Shown: in pieces, positions 10,606-20,125 of the stretch
Layout of the letters: each line of letters begins with the position of its first letter
Position numbering within the stretch: the stretch's first letter is position 1
From: Molossus alvarezi
Lineage: Eukaryota; Chordata; Mammalia; Chiroptera; Molossidae
Direction: 5' to 3'
NCBI GenBank assembly: GCA_037176705.1
Contig: CM073896.1
Coordinates: 18,240,708 to 18,304,707 of the forward strand
DNA: 64,000 nt
Program-made: the position numbers and the translations under genes
Notes under the pieces: model-generated
What the model was told of the DNA's origin: nothing
The model's database searches: none
The model's input: only the letters and a program-made list of their open reading frames with translations

Positions 10606-11548
10606 GAAGAGAGCGAGCCGGGCACCCTCACTTCCTGGGCCTTTCCTGCACCCAGCTTTCTGTAATGAACGCAAGCAGGAGGTGGCCGCTCACCACAAGG
10701 GGTTTCCAGTCCACTGGGAGCTTGTCCTACTGGGCAGGTCGGAAAGTTACCATAACGAGGGCACAGCTGATGGGACTCGCCCAACAGGCCCGTCCTGCTG
10801 TCCAGCGGAACCTACTCTGGGTCCGACGCCTGGGCTTCACTCCTGGGTGAGGCTGGCTGGAGGCCAGTCCAGGGCCGGCGGCTTTTCCTCCCGTGGCCCG
10901 TTTCCTCCCCAGGTGGGGTGGGGAGGCAGCTCAGGCCTGGAGAAAATGCTGTGCGTGTCAGTGAACCAAACGGTAACCTCTATCAGGCTGTGTGCTTAGG
11001 TAAACATATGTGTGTTTATTTTGGGGTGCAGTGATTCAGGGGACAATACGAAAAAGCAAGTCCACCAAATCAAGTAGGTAGAAACATGGTAAAGGTGAAC
11101 TGGACAGAGGGCTCACGGCGGGGCAGGGAGGAATCTGGCGGGCGAGGTGCTTGTTAAAGGGACATGAGTGGGTACAGAGAGAAAGGCAGGAGCTGGGGCC
11201 TGAGGTAGAAAGATGGATCCGGAGGCTTAGAGTTCATGTGGGAAGAAGGTGCGGTGCAGAGGACCGGCAGGGAAGACTCCCGCGACTCACATCTGTCAGG
11301 GCCGAGGAGGAGAGAGGACGAGATCTGGGCGACGGTGCCTGGCACCGAGATCTGAGATGTGTGGCCGGGCCTCTGCCGGCCTCCGTGCGCCAGTTCTCTG
11401 CCCTGGGCCCGGGGGACGCGTTACGGTAAATGCCACCAAACAGACGTCTGCTCCCGGCTTCTCCGCCAGCCGCCTGGTCTGTGTTTCCAGCTGACTTGCT
11501 AAAGGATTCAGGGAACGAGGTGGGAAAGAGCCTTAGAAAGGAGGACAG
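10606..11548. other. unique GC-rich sequence
   Basis: No repeat family or gene recognised. The open frames 10349-10999 (plus) and 10192-10674 (minus) start in or cross the neighbouring minisatellite. Confidence 0.4.
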
Positions 11549-11772
11549 AGCCCTGGCCGGTTTGGCTCAGCGGTTGGAGCGTCGGCCTGCGGCCCTGAGA
11601 GACCTAGGTTCGGTTCCCGCTAAGGGCACGTACCTCGTTGCAGTTTGTCCCCGGCCCTGGTTGGGTCGTGCGGGTGGCAGCCACTCAATGTGTCCCTTTC
11701 ACATCGATGTTTCTCTCTTCCTCTCTCTCCCTCCCACTCTATCCGAACAAAAAATAGATGAGGATAAAAAAA
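11549..11772 (+). repeat. bat tRNA-derived SINE (type A)
   Basis: A full-length copy with head CCCTGGCCGGTTTGGCTCAG, B box GGTTCGGTTCCCGC, then AGTTTGTCCCCGGCCCTGG, TGTGTCCCTTTCACATCGAT and a CCGAACAAAAAATAGATGAG GATAAAAAA tail. It has lost the TCCTCAGG half of the terminal hairpin seen in its relatives. Confidence 0.93.
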
Positions 11773-12013
11773 GACAGGAGGATGGAGAGGCTGGCTGGGT
11801 CTCAGGGAGGCCCAGGGGGTGCTTTCTGCTTCAGGTAAGATGCTTTCCCAGCGTGTGGAAACCTGGTCGTGAATGCCAGATTTACCAATGAAATAAACGA
11901 GGGCCGAAAGTTCGGGTGCCCTGGGGGCAGGAGCAGAGGAAGAAGGTCAACCAAATCTTATGATCCGGGAAGATGGTGTCACCCTGAAGAGCCTGCGGAG
12001 TCTCCTCTAAAAA
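11773..12013. other. unique spacer
   Basis: No feature recognised between the SINE and the MIR fragment. Confidence 0.3.
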
Positions 12014-12100
12014 TACCAGCCAACATTTACACCTGACGAGCCCCGTCTGTGGAGAGCTCTGCTGAAAACTCTAAGTAACTGATTTCATCCTCCTGCAGCC
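12014..12100 (-). repeat. MIR fragment (left half, antisense)
   Basis: CATTTACACCTGACGAGCC through AAGTAACTGATTTCATCCTC follows the antisense MIR pattern of a size/age statement, then TAACTCATTT-like and CATCCTC. The remaining half of the MIR is found at 13095-13186, beyond the minisatellite. Confidence 0.55.
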
Positions 12101-13078
12101 CTCCTCCCCCTCAACCCTCCTCCCCTCAGCCCTCCTCCTCTCTGCCCTCCTCCCCCCTGCCCTCCTTGCCCTCGGCCCTCCTTCCCTCTGCCCTCCTCCC
12201 TCCTCCCCTCAGCCCTCCTCCCCTCCTCTCCTCAACCCTCCTCCTCTCTGCCCTCCTCCCCTCTGCCCTCCTCCCCCCTGCCCTCCTTCCCCTCGGCCCT
12301 CCTTCCCCTCGGCCCTCCTCCCCCCTGCCCTCCTTCCCCTCTGCCCTCCTTCCCTCTGCCCTCCTCCCCTCCTCCCCTCAACCCTCCTCCTCTTCTGCCC
12401 TCCTCCCCTCAGCCCTCCTCCCTCCTTCCCTCTGCCCTCCTCCCCTCCTCCTCTCTGCCCTCCTCCCCTCCTCCTCTCTGCCCTCCTCTCCTCTTCCCCT
12501 CTGCCCTCCTCTCCTCCTCCCCTTCTGCCCTCCTCCCCTCTGCCCTCTGCCCTCCTCTCCTCCTCCCCTCTGCCCTCCTCCCCTCCTCCTCTCTGCCTTC
12601 CTCCCCTCCTCCCCTCTGCCCTCCTCTCCTCCTCCCCCTCTGCCCTCCTCCCCTCTGCCCTCCTTCCCTCCTCCCCTTCTGCCCTCCTCTCCTCTGCCCT
12701 CCTCCCCTCTGCCCTCCTCTCCTCCTCCCCTTCTGCCTTCCTCCCCTCTGCCCTCCTCCCCTCTGCCCTCCTCTCCTCCTCCCCTTCTGCCTTCCTCCCC
12801 TCTGCCCTCCTCCCCTCTGCCCTCCTCCCCTTCTGCCCTCCTCTCCTCAGCCCCCCAGCCCTCCTCCCCTCAGCCCCCCAGCCCCCCTCCCCTCAACCCC
12901 CCAGCCCTCCTCCCCTCAGCCCTCCTCCCCTCAGCCCCCCAGCCCTCCTCCCCTCAGCCCTCCTCTCCTCAGCCCCCCAGCCCTCCTCCCCTCAGCCCCC
13001 CAGACCTCCTCCCCTCAGCCCCCCAGCCCTCCTCTCCTCAGCCCTCCTCCCCCCAGCCCTCCTCCCCTCTGCCCTACA
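12095..13078 (+). repeat. 1-kb polypyrimidine minisatellite (CCCTCCTCCCCTCTG family)
   Basis: Nearly uninterrupted C/T on the plus strand, made of 10-20-base modules such as CCCTCCTCCCCTCTG and CCCTCCTCTCCTCCTCCCC, with the variant CCCTCAGCCCCCCAGCC taking over from about 12845. Its almost pure polypurine complement makes it a candidate for triplex (H-DNA) formation. The 336-residue Pro/Ser/Leu open frame across it (12166-13176) is an artefact of the absence of A and G, and is not a gene. Confidence 0.95.
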
Positions 13079-13094
13079 GAGCAGCAGCATCTGG

Positions 13095-13186
13095 TAATAA
13101 TTCTGATCGCAGGTTCATAGATGAGGAAACTAAGACAAAAGCTGGTTTAGTCATTTGCTCAGAGTGGCACAGATAGTAAGTACATT
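13095..13186 (-). repeat. MIR fragment (right half, antisense)
   Basis: GATGAGGAAACTAAGACAAAA followed by GCACAGATAGTAAGTAC is the conserved antisense MIR core (consensus GATGAGGAAACTGAGGC then ACACAGCTAGTAAGT). Orientation and order match the left piece at 12014-12100. Confidence 0.75.
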
Positions 13187-13482
13187 AGTTCTCTTTTGTT
13201 TCTAACACATTACCACCAACTTATCTTCCAACAAAGCCTGTTTATTATCTCACAGCTTCTGTGGGTCAAGAACTCAGGCACAGCTCAGCCGATGATCAGG
13301 GGCTCTCCGGAGGCTGCCGTCAAGGCTGGGGCTTGATCTGGAGTCAGCGAGGGAGGGGATTTGGCTCCAGGCTCATGCCATTGTCAGCAGGTGCAGCCCC
13401 CTGAGTGCTGTTGGGGTGCGGGCATCCACTGCCAGCCGACTATTGGCCAAAGGCTACCTTACTTCCTCGCTCCTCACACTTC
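13187..13482 (-). repeat. MaLR-like LTR, antisense, partial
   Basis: Begins like a reversed LTR end (TTAGTTCTCTTTTGTTTCTA, ACACATTACCACCAACTTA), then TTATTATCTCACAGCTTCTG and GGGTCAAGAACTCAGGCACA. This is the order seen in reversed MaLR/ERVL-type LTRs. Subfamily not assigned. Confidence 0.5.
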
Positions 13483-13486
13483 TGCT

Positions 13487-13720
13487 CTTTTTTTAATCCT
13501 CACCCGAGGGTATGTTTTTAACTGATTCTAAAGAGAGAGGCAAGGAAAGGGAGAGAGAAACATCAGTGTGTGAGAGAGGCATCCATCGGCTGCTTCCCAG
13601 GTGTGCCCTGACTGGGAATCAAACCTGCAACCTGGGTATGTGCCCTGACCGGGAATGGAACCCATGACCCTTCGGTGTATAGGACGCTGCTCAAATCAAC
13701 TGAGCCACACCAGCCAGGGC
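13487..13720 (-). repeat. bat tRNA-derived SINE, hybrid tail
   Basis: The reversed head (GCTCAAATCAACTGAGCCAC then ACCAGCCAGGGC) and the body (GAAACATCAGTGTGTGAGAG) are type B. The extreme 3' end, which lies to the left, carries the type-A terminus AATCCTCACCCGAGGGTATG after a type-B AACTGATTCTAAAGAGAGA, so this copy mixes both tails. Confidence 0.85.
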
Positions 13721-15353
13721 GTCGTAAGCTTCCTTTTAGGATTCCTCACCGCACGGTGGTGGTTCATGTCACCAAACCAGCAGGGAGAGGGTCTGCTAGC
13801 AAGGAAGTTACAATCTCCTGCCAGAATCGTAGAAATGACATCTCAGCACCTTTGTCACATTCTGTGGGTTAGAAGCAGCACATGTTCCCACCTACACTCA
13901 AAGGGAGAGACCGCACAGGGCACGATAGGGGCGCAGGGTTCCCGGAGGGCATCTGAAGTCTGGCTGCACAGTGAGCTGTACCTGAACCCGGGCAGCGCGG
14001 CGCCAAGGTGTGAACACCTGAGCTCCGCGCTCTTCCCCCAGGGGCCCTCGCCGTCTCCGCGCAGCACCAGGTGCTCAGTGCCTGACCCTGAGCCCTCCCT
14101 GTCCTGCGTGCCCTCACCTGTAACTCACAGAGCCAGGATCACGAGCAGCAAAGCCTCCCGGGCTTCTAGCCAGCAAACCGAGGACGACCACAAGCTACTA
14201 TCAAGGGATCCCTCAACTCTCCAGACTGGGTCAGGCAGGGTCCCGGCAGGAATCCGGATAATTGGAGGACGGTTTCTTCACAGAAGGGTGTGGACAGGGG
14301 CAATGGAGCCGTGCGGAGCTGGTACCTGCACCAGACCTCACGGGACGAGGGAGGAGAGGCCATGGGAACCTGGAAGGACAGCTGGGAGGAGGATGACTCC
14401 TCGAGCGGCACTTTGCAGGGAGGAAGTCAGCGCACACTCGCGTCTCTCCCGCTGATCTCCTCCTGGGCCCCCGTTGGCCAAAGCCACGCTGAAGCCAGAG
14501 GGCCCGCAGCTGTAGAAGCAGTTCACACCCCCCACTCCGCAGCTGGAGCCCAGCGGGGAAGGGGAGGGGGGTTGGCGGGAGGGGCGTGAGCAGCAACAAG
14601 ACACCCTAGTTTAAGTGTTTGCCCAACCTCCACCTCTCGGGAGGGCGAGGACTTAAAACTAAAGTTTTAAGAACAGGGAAAATGGAATGTCATCAGAAAG
14701 GAAAATAGAGCCATTTACAGCTTTCGGTAAGAATGTATAATTTGATTCATCAAATGTCCAATTTGTCCCAAGCTTTCAGGAGCACGTTTGTGGCTGATAC
14801 AAGGCAGGGCAATTGTTCATTCAATTCTAACGCTTCTGTAGGTCGCCGTTACTGACCTAAAGCCTAGAACTTAATTGATAATGACACTATTGTTGTTGTT
14901 ATAAGAATTACACGGCAATTTCATGTCTGACTGATCACCGTAAGTGTATTATCTCACGTAGGTTCTGTCTATTTCAGGGAAGCCATTGGTATCATTGGCG
15001 CTTCAGGGAACATCAGAAGTAGGGAGTCCTTAAACAGAATTCAGCATTTACCTGCTGTGGGGTTGTTCATTTCCGTGGTCCTCCGTTCTATCGGCCCCTG
15101 TTTCATTAAGCAAAGTTAGAAGATACAAGAAATCTGTCCAACAGAGAGGCCTGTCTGGCTGTGCTCAGAAGAGGTAAACATGTTGCTCTGCTTATTGTTA
15201 CGGGTCTGATACACTGTCCGCTGGCTGTGGTACATCCATGGCTGGAATGCCAAGACTTCAGTTGACGTGGGAAGATATTCATCATCTGTAGCGGAGCGGG
15301 AAAACACCTCTGGAAGATGTTGTACAGTGAGACTCAAATTTTGAAGACATTGA
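13721..15353. other. unique sequence with a candidate conserved non-coding block
   Basis: 13721-14680 is GC-rich and has open frames with no recognised family (13655-14455 plus starts inside the SINE). 14690-15010 is AT-richer, repeat-free and carries homeodomain- and SOX-like words (TTAATTGATAATG, CTATTGTTGTTG). A 73-codon minus-strand frame at 15116-15337 is unassigned. Confidence 0.35.
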
Positions 15354-15398
15354 ATATGTGTACGTGTGCATGTCTGTGTGCATGTGTGTGTGTGTGCA
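15354..15398 (+). repeat. imperfect (TG)n microsatellite
   Basis: GTGTACGTGTGCATGTCTGT followed by GTGCATGTGTGTGTGTGTGC: short, interrupted, alternating purine-pyrimidine. Confidence 0.85.
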
Positions 15399-15713
15399 TT
15401 TTCAAGTTGTGAAGAGTAGATATGAAACTATTATCAATGGTTATCAATGAGAGTACCAGGTAATTATTGTTATATTGTTATTCTTTTGCTTAGCTGCATT
15501 TTAAACATCAACATGTACTTATCACGTAAAAATTTGTCAAGTTATGAAAAAAAAAAATACCCTTTGGAAATAGACCAAAGCAGCAGGGTCTCATGGAGCA
15601 GAGATCTCGGGGCCTTCGTCATATTGTATTCTCTTCACTTTGTGCAAAGGGGGCTCGTTAGAACCCTCAGTGCACCCCATGGCTATCCTGGTGTTTATTA
15701 AAGAATATGCATG

Positions 15714-15854
15714 TCACCCTGGTTTGGCTCAGCGGTTGGAGTGTTGGCCTGAAGACCAAAGAGTCATGGGTTCGATTCCAGTCAAGGGCACGTACCTTGG
15801 TTGCAATTTGGTCCTGGCCCTGGTCAGGGTCATGCGGGAGGCAACCAATCCAAT

Positions 15855-15905
<51 letters not shown>

Positions 15906-15974
15906 TGCCCCCCTACTCTAGCTGAAGATAAATGAAAAATTATTCTTGAGTGAGGATTAAAAAAAAAAAAAAAA
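15714..15974 (+). repeat. bat tRNA-derived SINE (type A, diverged)
   Basis: Head GGTTTGGCTCAGCGGTTGGA, B box GGGTTCGATTCCAG, GGTTGCAATTTGGTCCTGGC, a (CT)n run at about 15860-15903, then TTCTTGAGTGAGGATT and an A-run to 15974. Possible duplications AGAATATGCA (left) and AGACTATGTA (right). Confidence 0.9.
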
Positions 15975-16116
15975 GACTATGTACTGTTACAGGCAGGGAG
16001 AAAAGACCAGCCCCTGTGCCCCAGCAGAGAAGCCGGAGGGTCTTCGGAATAGCCAGCTGGACTCAACAGGCCAGTCTAAGCCTGGCCTTTTCTCTACGCC
16101 TTTTACATTTTTTCTT

Positions 16117-16342
16117 TTTTTGATATATTTTTATTGATTTTTTGTTTGTTTGTTTTTAGAGAGAGAGGAAGGGAGAGAGATAGAAATATCAGTGTGAGAG
16201 AGAAACATCAATCGGCTGCCATCCCCACACCTCTCTCCGGGGACCGAGCCCGAAACCCAGGCATGTGCCCTGGCCAGGAATCGAACCGGGACTTCTCAGT
16301 CCCTGGGGTGACACTCAATCCACTGAGCCGCACTGGCTGGGC
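16117..16342 (-). repeat. bat tRNA-derived SINE (type B)
   Basis: Reversed head TGAGCCGCACTGGCTGGGC, B box AGGAATCGAACCGGGA, and tail TTTTTATTGATTTTTTG. Duplications CCTTTTACATTTTTTCTT (left) and ACCTATATTTTTTCTTC (right). Confidence 0.92.
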
Positions 16343-17524
16343 AACCTATATTTTTTCTTCCCAAGACCTCTGGGGTCCAAAGCTAGTGGATGTAATGCTG
16401 GTGTAATCGCTAGGATTCTGATTGTACAAGTTAAATCGGCGTTGGTCTCTGCCTTCTCTACACTTCACTTCCTGTTCACAGTGAAGTCGTTTTCTTGTTC
16501 AGGAAACAAAGAGGCTTTTCTAGATGTCCACGAACCCGTTTCTGCACCCGGTCCCATTCTAGCTGGACTCTGATGAGAAATATTAACCACCATCCTCTGG
16601 CTGAAATGGTCACCCGTGATCCTTGCATTGAGGACATTCCCAGATGACCTAAGTCTTCTCACTTCCCAGCGAAACACCTGAAGTGACCTCGTTCTAGAGA
16701 TGAGCCATCTGAGCGGCCTGTGGGTCCCTCTTGCACGTGAAAAACATTCTTTTGGGAGGTCTCCTTTCCCCAGTATTTCCCTCCTGAAGGCGGAGATCTT
16801 TGCTGCTCTTTGGTTCTTTCCAGTTCTAGAGTCTATTATGTTCCTAGGGGATCTGTAAAATTCCCCTTTGAGAAATGTTTCAGGTTGGAGGAGGGGTTAA
16901 AGCGATGGTGCTCCTGACAATAAATGGGTTCACTTCTCAGCATCTGTTTTTGACCTCCCTTCAAGGAGTTGGAAGGCTAGATAACTTTTGGTAGCTGAAA
17001 GCCCAAATATTGAGGAACTGGGCCCACATGCTTTTCCTTCCAAGGACTATTCCCTACTTCTGGAGTATCTTCTCCATTCTTCCTTAGCCTGATCCATACC
17101 TTGGGTTTCACTTCGTTTTCTCAAACCAGAGCTGAAAAAGTACAGTACGTAGAGTCAACCCCCAAAGACCTGTGTCAGTGGGAGTCAGGGGACCCAGAGG
17201 AGACCCCCATCTCTTGTAGACTGAGTTTAATCACTACTCTCTACCAGGTCTCTTGTTGCTTCAAGTCATCATGAACTTGAAACAGCAAGAGACCTGCCCA
17301 GTGGAGGGTAGTGCTCCTGAGAGGTGGAATGGCCCCAAACACCACAGCAAGACAGAAAAGGAGGAGAAACAAAGGACGTGGACGGAGATGCAGCCAGGAT
17401 AAAATACTTAGGGCAGCAGCACCTTTAAAAGGCACCGTACCCTCAGGTGCAGTGGACGGCGCTTGACCTGAGCGATTCATTAGTTGAGGGCATGAGTTGC
17501 GTACAAGTCTCCCTTCTAAGCATC
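16343..17524. other. unique sequence containing a long hairpin
   Basis: No gene or repeat family recognised apart from the hairpin described separately at 17232-17313. Confidence 0.4.
17232..17313 (+). ncRNA. 82-nt pre-miRNA-like hairpin (candidate)
   Basis: The arm 17232-17266 and the arm 17275-17313 are reverse complements around the 8-base loop CATCATGA. Hand pairing of the plus-strand RNA gives about 35 base-pair positions. These include three G-U wobbles and one C-A mismatch, with a 4-base bulge in the 3' arm at ACCC. The inner 22-bp stem reads CAGGTCTCTTGTTGCTTCAA on the left. Length and shape fit a microRNA precursor, but I do not recognise the sequence as a known miRNA. A decayed palindromic transposon or local inverted duplication are alternatives. 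Confidence 0.35.
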
Positions 17525-18189
17525 AAGGCATTGTGGTCCTGACAAAGGGACACACCTGCAGATCAATGGAACAGAACTGAGAATCCAGACAAACCCATGT
17601 GTCTACGCTCAGCTGATTTTAGATAAGGATACCAAGGCAAGTCAATGGGGTGAAGAACCGTGTGGTGTTTTTGTCTGTTTGTTTGTTGTTGTTGTTTTAA
17701 AATGGCATGACACAGTGGATAGCCACGTGCACACTATAGATAAAAATTAACTCAAAATGGATCAAAGTCCTAAATGTAAGAGTTAAAACTATAACATTCT
17801 TAGGAAAAACACATAGGACTAAATCTTCACGATCCTGAACGTGGTAGTGAATTCTTAAGTATAACACCAAAATTATAAACAAAAGAAGAAATACATAAAT
17901 TGGACTTGATTAAAATTATAAACTTTTGTGTTTCAAAGAACACCATCAAGGAAGAGAAAAGACAACCCACAGAATAGGAGAAAATACTTGAAAATCACAT
18001 ATCTGATAAGGAACTTGTATCCACCATATATAGAGTTCTTACAAGTCAATAATAAAAAGCCAAATAACCCAACTTAGAAATGAACAAAGGACCTGAAAAG
18101 ACACTTGTCTAAGGAAGATACACAAATAGCACATGAAGAGACTCCACATCATAGTCATCAAGAAAAGACATATCAAAGCCACAGTGAGA
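17525..18189 (+). repeat. L1 ORF2 3' part, left half
   Basis: Follows the sense L1 ORF2 C-terminal region: GATCAATGGAACAGAACTGA, then CCATGTGTCTACGCTCAGCTG, AAAATGGATCAAAGTCCTAA, GAATAGGAGAAAATACTTG and CACATCATAGTCATCAAGAA. Multiple stops make it non-functional. It is interrupted at 18190 and resumes at about 19714. Confidence 0.85.
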
Positions 18190-18212
18190 CCAGGCTGAAG
18201 AGTAACACATGA

Positions 18213-18403
18213 GCCCTGGCCAGGTGGCTCCGTGGGTTGGAGCATCATCTCGTACACCAAACGGTTGTGGGTTTGATTTCAGGTCAGGGCACATACCTAG
18301 GTTACAGGTTCGATTCCAGGTCAGTGCGTGTATAGTCTTTCTCTCTCTCTCTTTTCCTTCCTCTCTCTAAACCTATCCTCAGGTGAAGATTTTTTTTAAA
18401 AAA
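18213..18403 (+). repeat. bat tRNA-derived SINE (diverged)
   Basis: Head CCCTGGCCAGGTGGCTCCGT, two B-box-like copies (GGGTTTGATTTCAGGTCAG and AGGTTCGATTCCAGGTCAG), CTCTCTCTAAACC, then TATCCTCAGGTGAAGAT and a T/A-rich tail. The duplicated B-box segment looks like a small internal tandem duplication. Confidence 0.8.
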
Positions 18404-18424
18404 GTAAGACCTGAGAGTAATTCA

Positions 18425-18785
18425 GAAGCTTCTCACATTCTTTTCCCTGATGCATCCTGCTTCCTAGTTCCTGAGAAGTGAAGTAAATACATCCTGATTT
18501 TTGTAAGAATATTTCCCCATTTTATAGTATTACCAAATTTTAGTGTATCCCTATGCAATAAATTTTGCCACACAACAGTCTCATTTTCTCTCTGTCTGTA
18601 CTTTATGTGCAAGGGGACAAACAGTATGCATTCTTTTGTAATAAATTTCTTCTGCTTAACATTGTTGGTGAGATTCATCCCTGTTGATGAGCGTAGCTGT
18701 CGTTCACTTATTTCTACTGCTGTATGGAATTCCATCCTATGACTATGTCACAATTTGGGGGTTATCATGACCGTTCTTGTTTTTG
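18425..18785 (-). repeat. ancient L1 3' fragment, antisense
   Basis: GGTGAGATTCATCCCTGTTG, TACTGCTGTATGGAATTCCA and CTATGACTATGTCACAATTT match the reversed old L1 3' region (consensus TCATCCATGTTG and GTATTCCAT). Confidence 0.65.
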
Positions 18786-18789
18786 GGTC

Positions 18790-19091
18790 CTGGTACACCT
18801 GTAGAACAGTTTCTCACAGGTACACATGAAGTTGGCAAAACCCTAAAATGTCTCCCAAGATTTCCCACTCTAATCCCTGGGACTGGGACCATGAGAAAAC
18901 AGCACACCCATGATGATGTTAAATTACAGGACAGCCCTGGCTGGTTTTGCTCAGTGGTTAGAGCGTCGGCCTGTGGTCCAGAGAGACCCGGGTTCGGTTC
19001 CCGCTAAGGGCGCATACCTCGGTTGCAGTTTGTCCCCGGCCCTGGTTGGTCATGCAGGTGGAGACCACGCCATGTGTCCCTTTTACGTCGA

Positions 19092-19131
<40 letters not shown>

Positions 19132-19690
19132 TCTTCCTTTCTCTCCCTCCTACTCTATCTGAACAAAAAATGGGAAAAAAATGTCTTCAGGTGAGGATTT
19201 AAAAAAAAAAATTACAGGACAAAACATATTTCGCATATGTAATTCAGGTTACCAATCAGTTGGCTTTAGTTATTCAAAAGGCAGATTATCCGAGGGAGCC
19301 TAACAAAATCACGCGCCCCCTAAAAGCAGAGGGTGTTTTCTAGCTGGTCACTAAAGAAGAAGCCAGAGAGATTTGAAACAGGAGAAATATTGGTGTGCTG
19401 TTTCTGGCCAAAGAGAGGGCTCCAGGACCTTAGAGTGACCCTCTTCCCTCACTAATAACAAACAAGGAAACAGAGACCTCAGGCCTTCAACCTCAGGAAA
19501 CTGAATCCTGCCAACAACCTGAATGAGCTTGGAAGTGGATTCTTCCCCAAGACTCTGAATAAGAGTCCAGCCCAGCTGACACCTTGACTTTGGCCTTGTG
19601 AGAGCTTAAACAAAGAACCCAGTCAAGCCCATCTGAATTCTGACCTATAGATCTCCGAGCCAATAAATGTGTAATATTTTAAGCTGCAAA
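18790..19690 (+). repeat. MaLR-like LTR, sense, split by a SINE
   Basis: Pieces in LTR order are CTCTAATCCCTGGGACTGGG, TTCGCATATGTAATTCAGGT, CAGATTATCCGAGGGAGCC, CCCCTAAAAGCAGAGGGTG, AGCTGACACCTTGACTTTGG and GAGCCAATAAATGTGTAATA. The LTR stops shortly after its AATAAA and is followed by an A-rich tail rather than the usual 3' terminus. Confidence 0.7.
18933..19208 (+). repeat. bat tRNA-derived SINE (type A)
   Basis: A full copy: head AGCCCTGGCTGGTTTTGCTC, B box GGGTTCGGTTCCCGC, (CT)n at about 19097-19128, ATCTGAACAAAAAATGGGA and GTCTTCAGGTGAGGAT. It has a perfect 12-base target duplication AAATTACAGGAC at 18921-18932 and 19209-19220. Confidence 0.95.
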
Positions 19691-19730
19691 ACAAACAAAC
19701 AAATTAACAAAACATCACCTCACAATGAGA

Positions 19731-20125
19731 TACCACTTAACCCCCACTTGGATGGCTATAATAAAAAGAAGTCAGATAATAACAAGTGTTGGCAAGGATG
19801 TGGAATAATTGGAACCCTCTTATACTGCTGGTAGGGATGGATAGTGATTCGGTCACTTTGGGAAACAGTCTGGCCGTCCCTTAAAGAATTAAGCAGAGAA
19901 TTAACATATGATCCAGCAATTCTACAGCTGGCTCTATACCCAAGATAAATGAAAACAAGTGTTCAAACAAAAACTTGTATGTGGATGTTCATAGTAGCAA
20001 AAATAATAGCCAAAATGTGGAAACAGCTCCAATGTCCATTGAGAGATAAATGGATAAACAAAATGCAGAGTATTTACATAGGGAAATGTTATACAGCAAC
20101 AAAAGGAATTGTAGGGGTCATGAGA
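19731..20125 (+). repeat. L1 ORF2 end and 3' UTR, right half
   Basis: Resumes the L1 of 17525-18189: TACCACTTAACCCCCACTTG, GTTGGCAAGGATGTGGAATA, ATATGATCCAGCAATTCTAC, CAAAATGTGGAAACAGCTCC and ATGGATAAACAAAATGC. Broken by stops and truncated at its 3' end. Confidence 0.9.

Larger units (their letters stand above)
18190..19713 (+). mobile_element. retroposed block ending at an LTR poly(A) site
   Basis: This 1.5-kb block splits an L1. The L1 sequence ATCAAAGCCACAGTGAGA (18172-18189) reappears as ATCACCTCACAATGAGA (19714-19730), a 17-18-base duplication with a few changes. The block ends in CCAATAAATGTGTAATATTT, then TAAGCTGC and an A-rich AAAACAAACAAACAAATTAA tail, as expected of a transcript polyadenylated at an LTR signal and inserted by L1 machinery. 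It contains an antisense old L1 piece and a sense MaLR-like LTR, plus two later SINEs. Confidence 0.5.

Noticed and set aside
9939..10784. 281-codon minus-strand frame
   Set aside because: Its middle is Gly/Arg-rich translation of the C-rich minisatellite, and the rest matches no family. GC-rich DNA yields long chance frames.
12166..13176. 336-codon Pro/Ser/Leu-rich open frame
   Set aside because: It lies within a pure C/T minisatellite where stop codons cannot easily occur. No domain and no start context.
13655..14455. 266-codon plus-strand frame
   Set aside because: Begins inside a SINE and continues through unassigned GC-rich sequence. No family or splice evidence.
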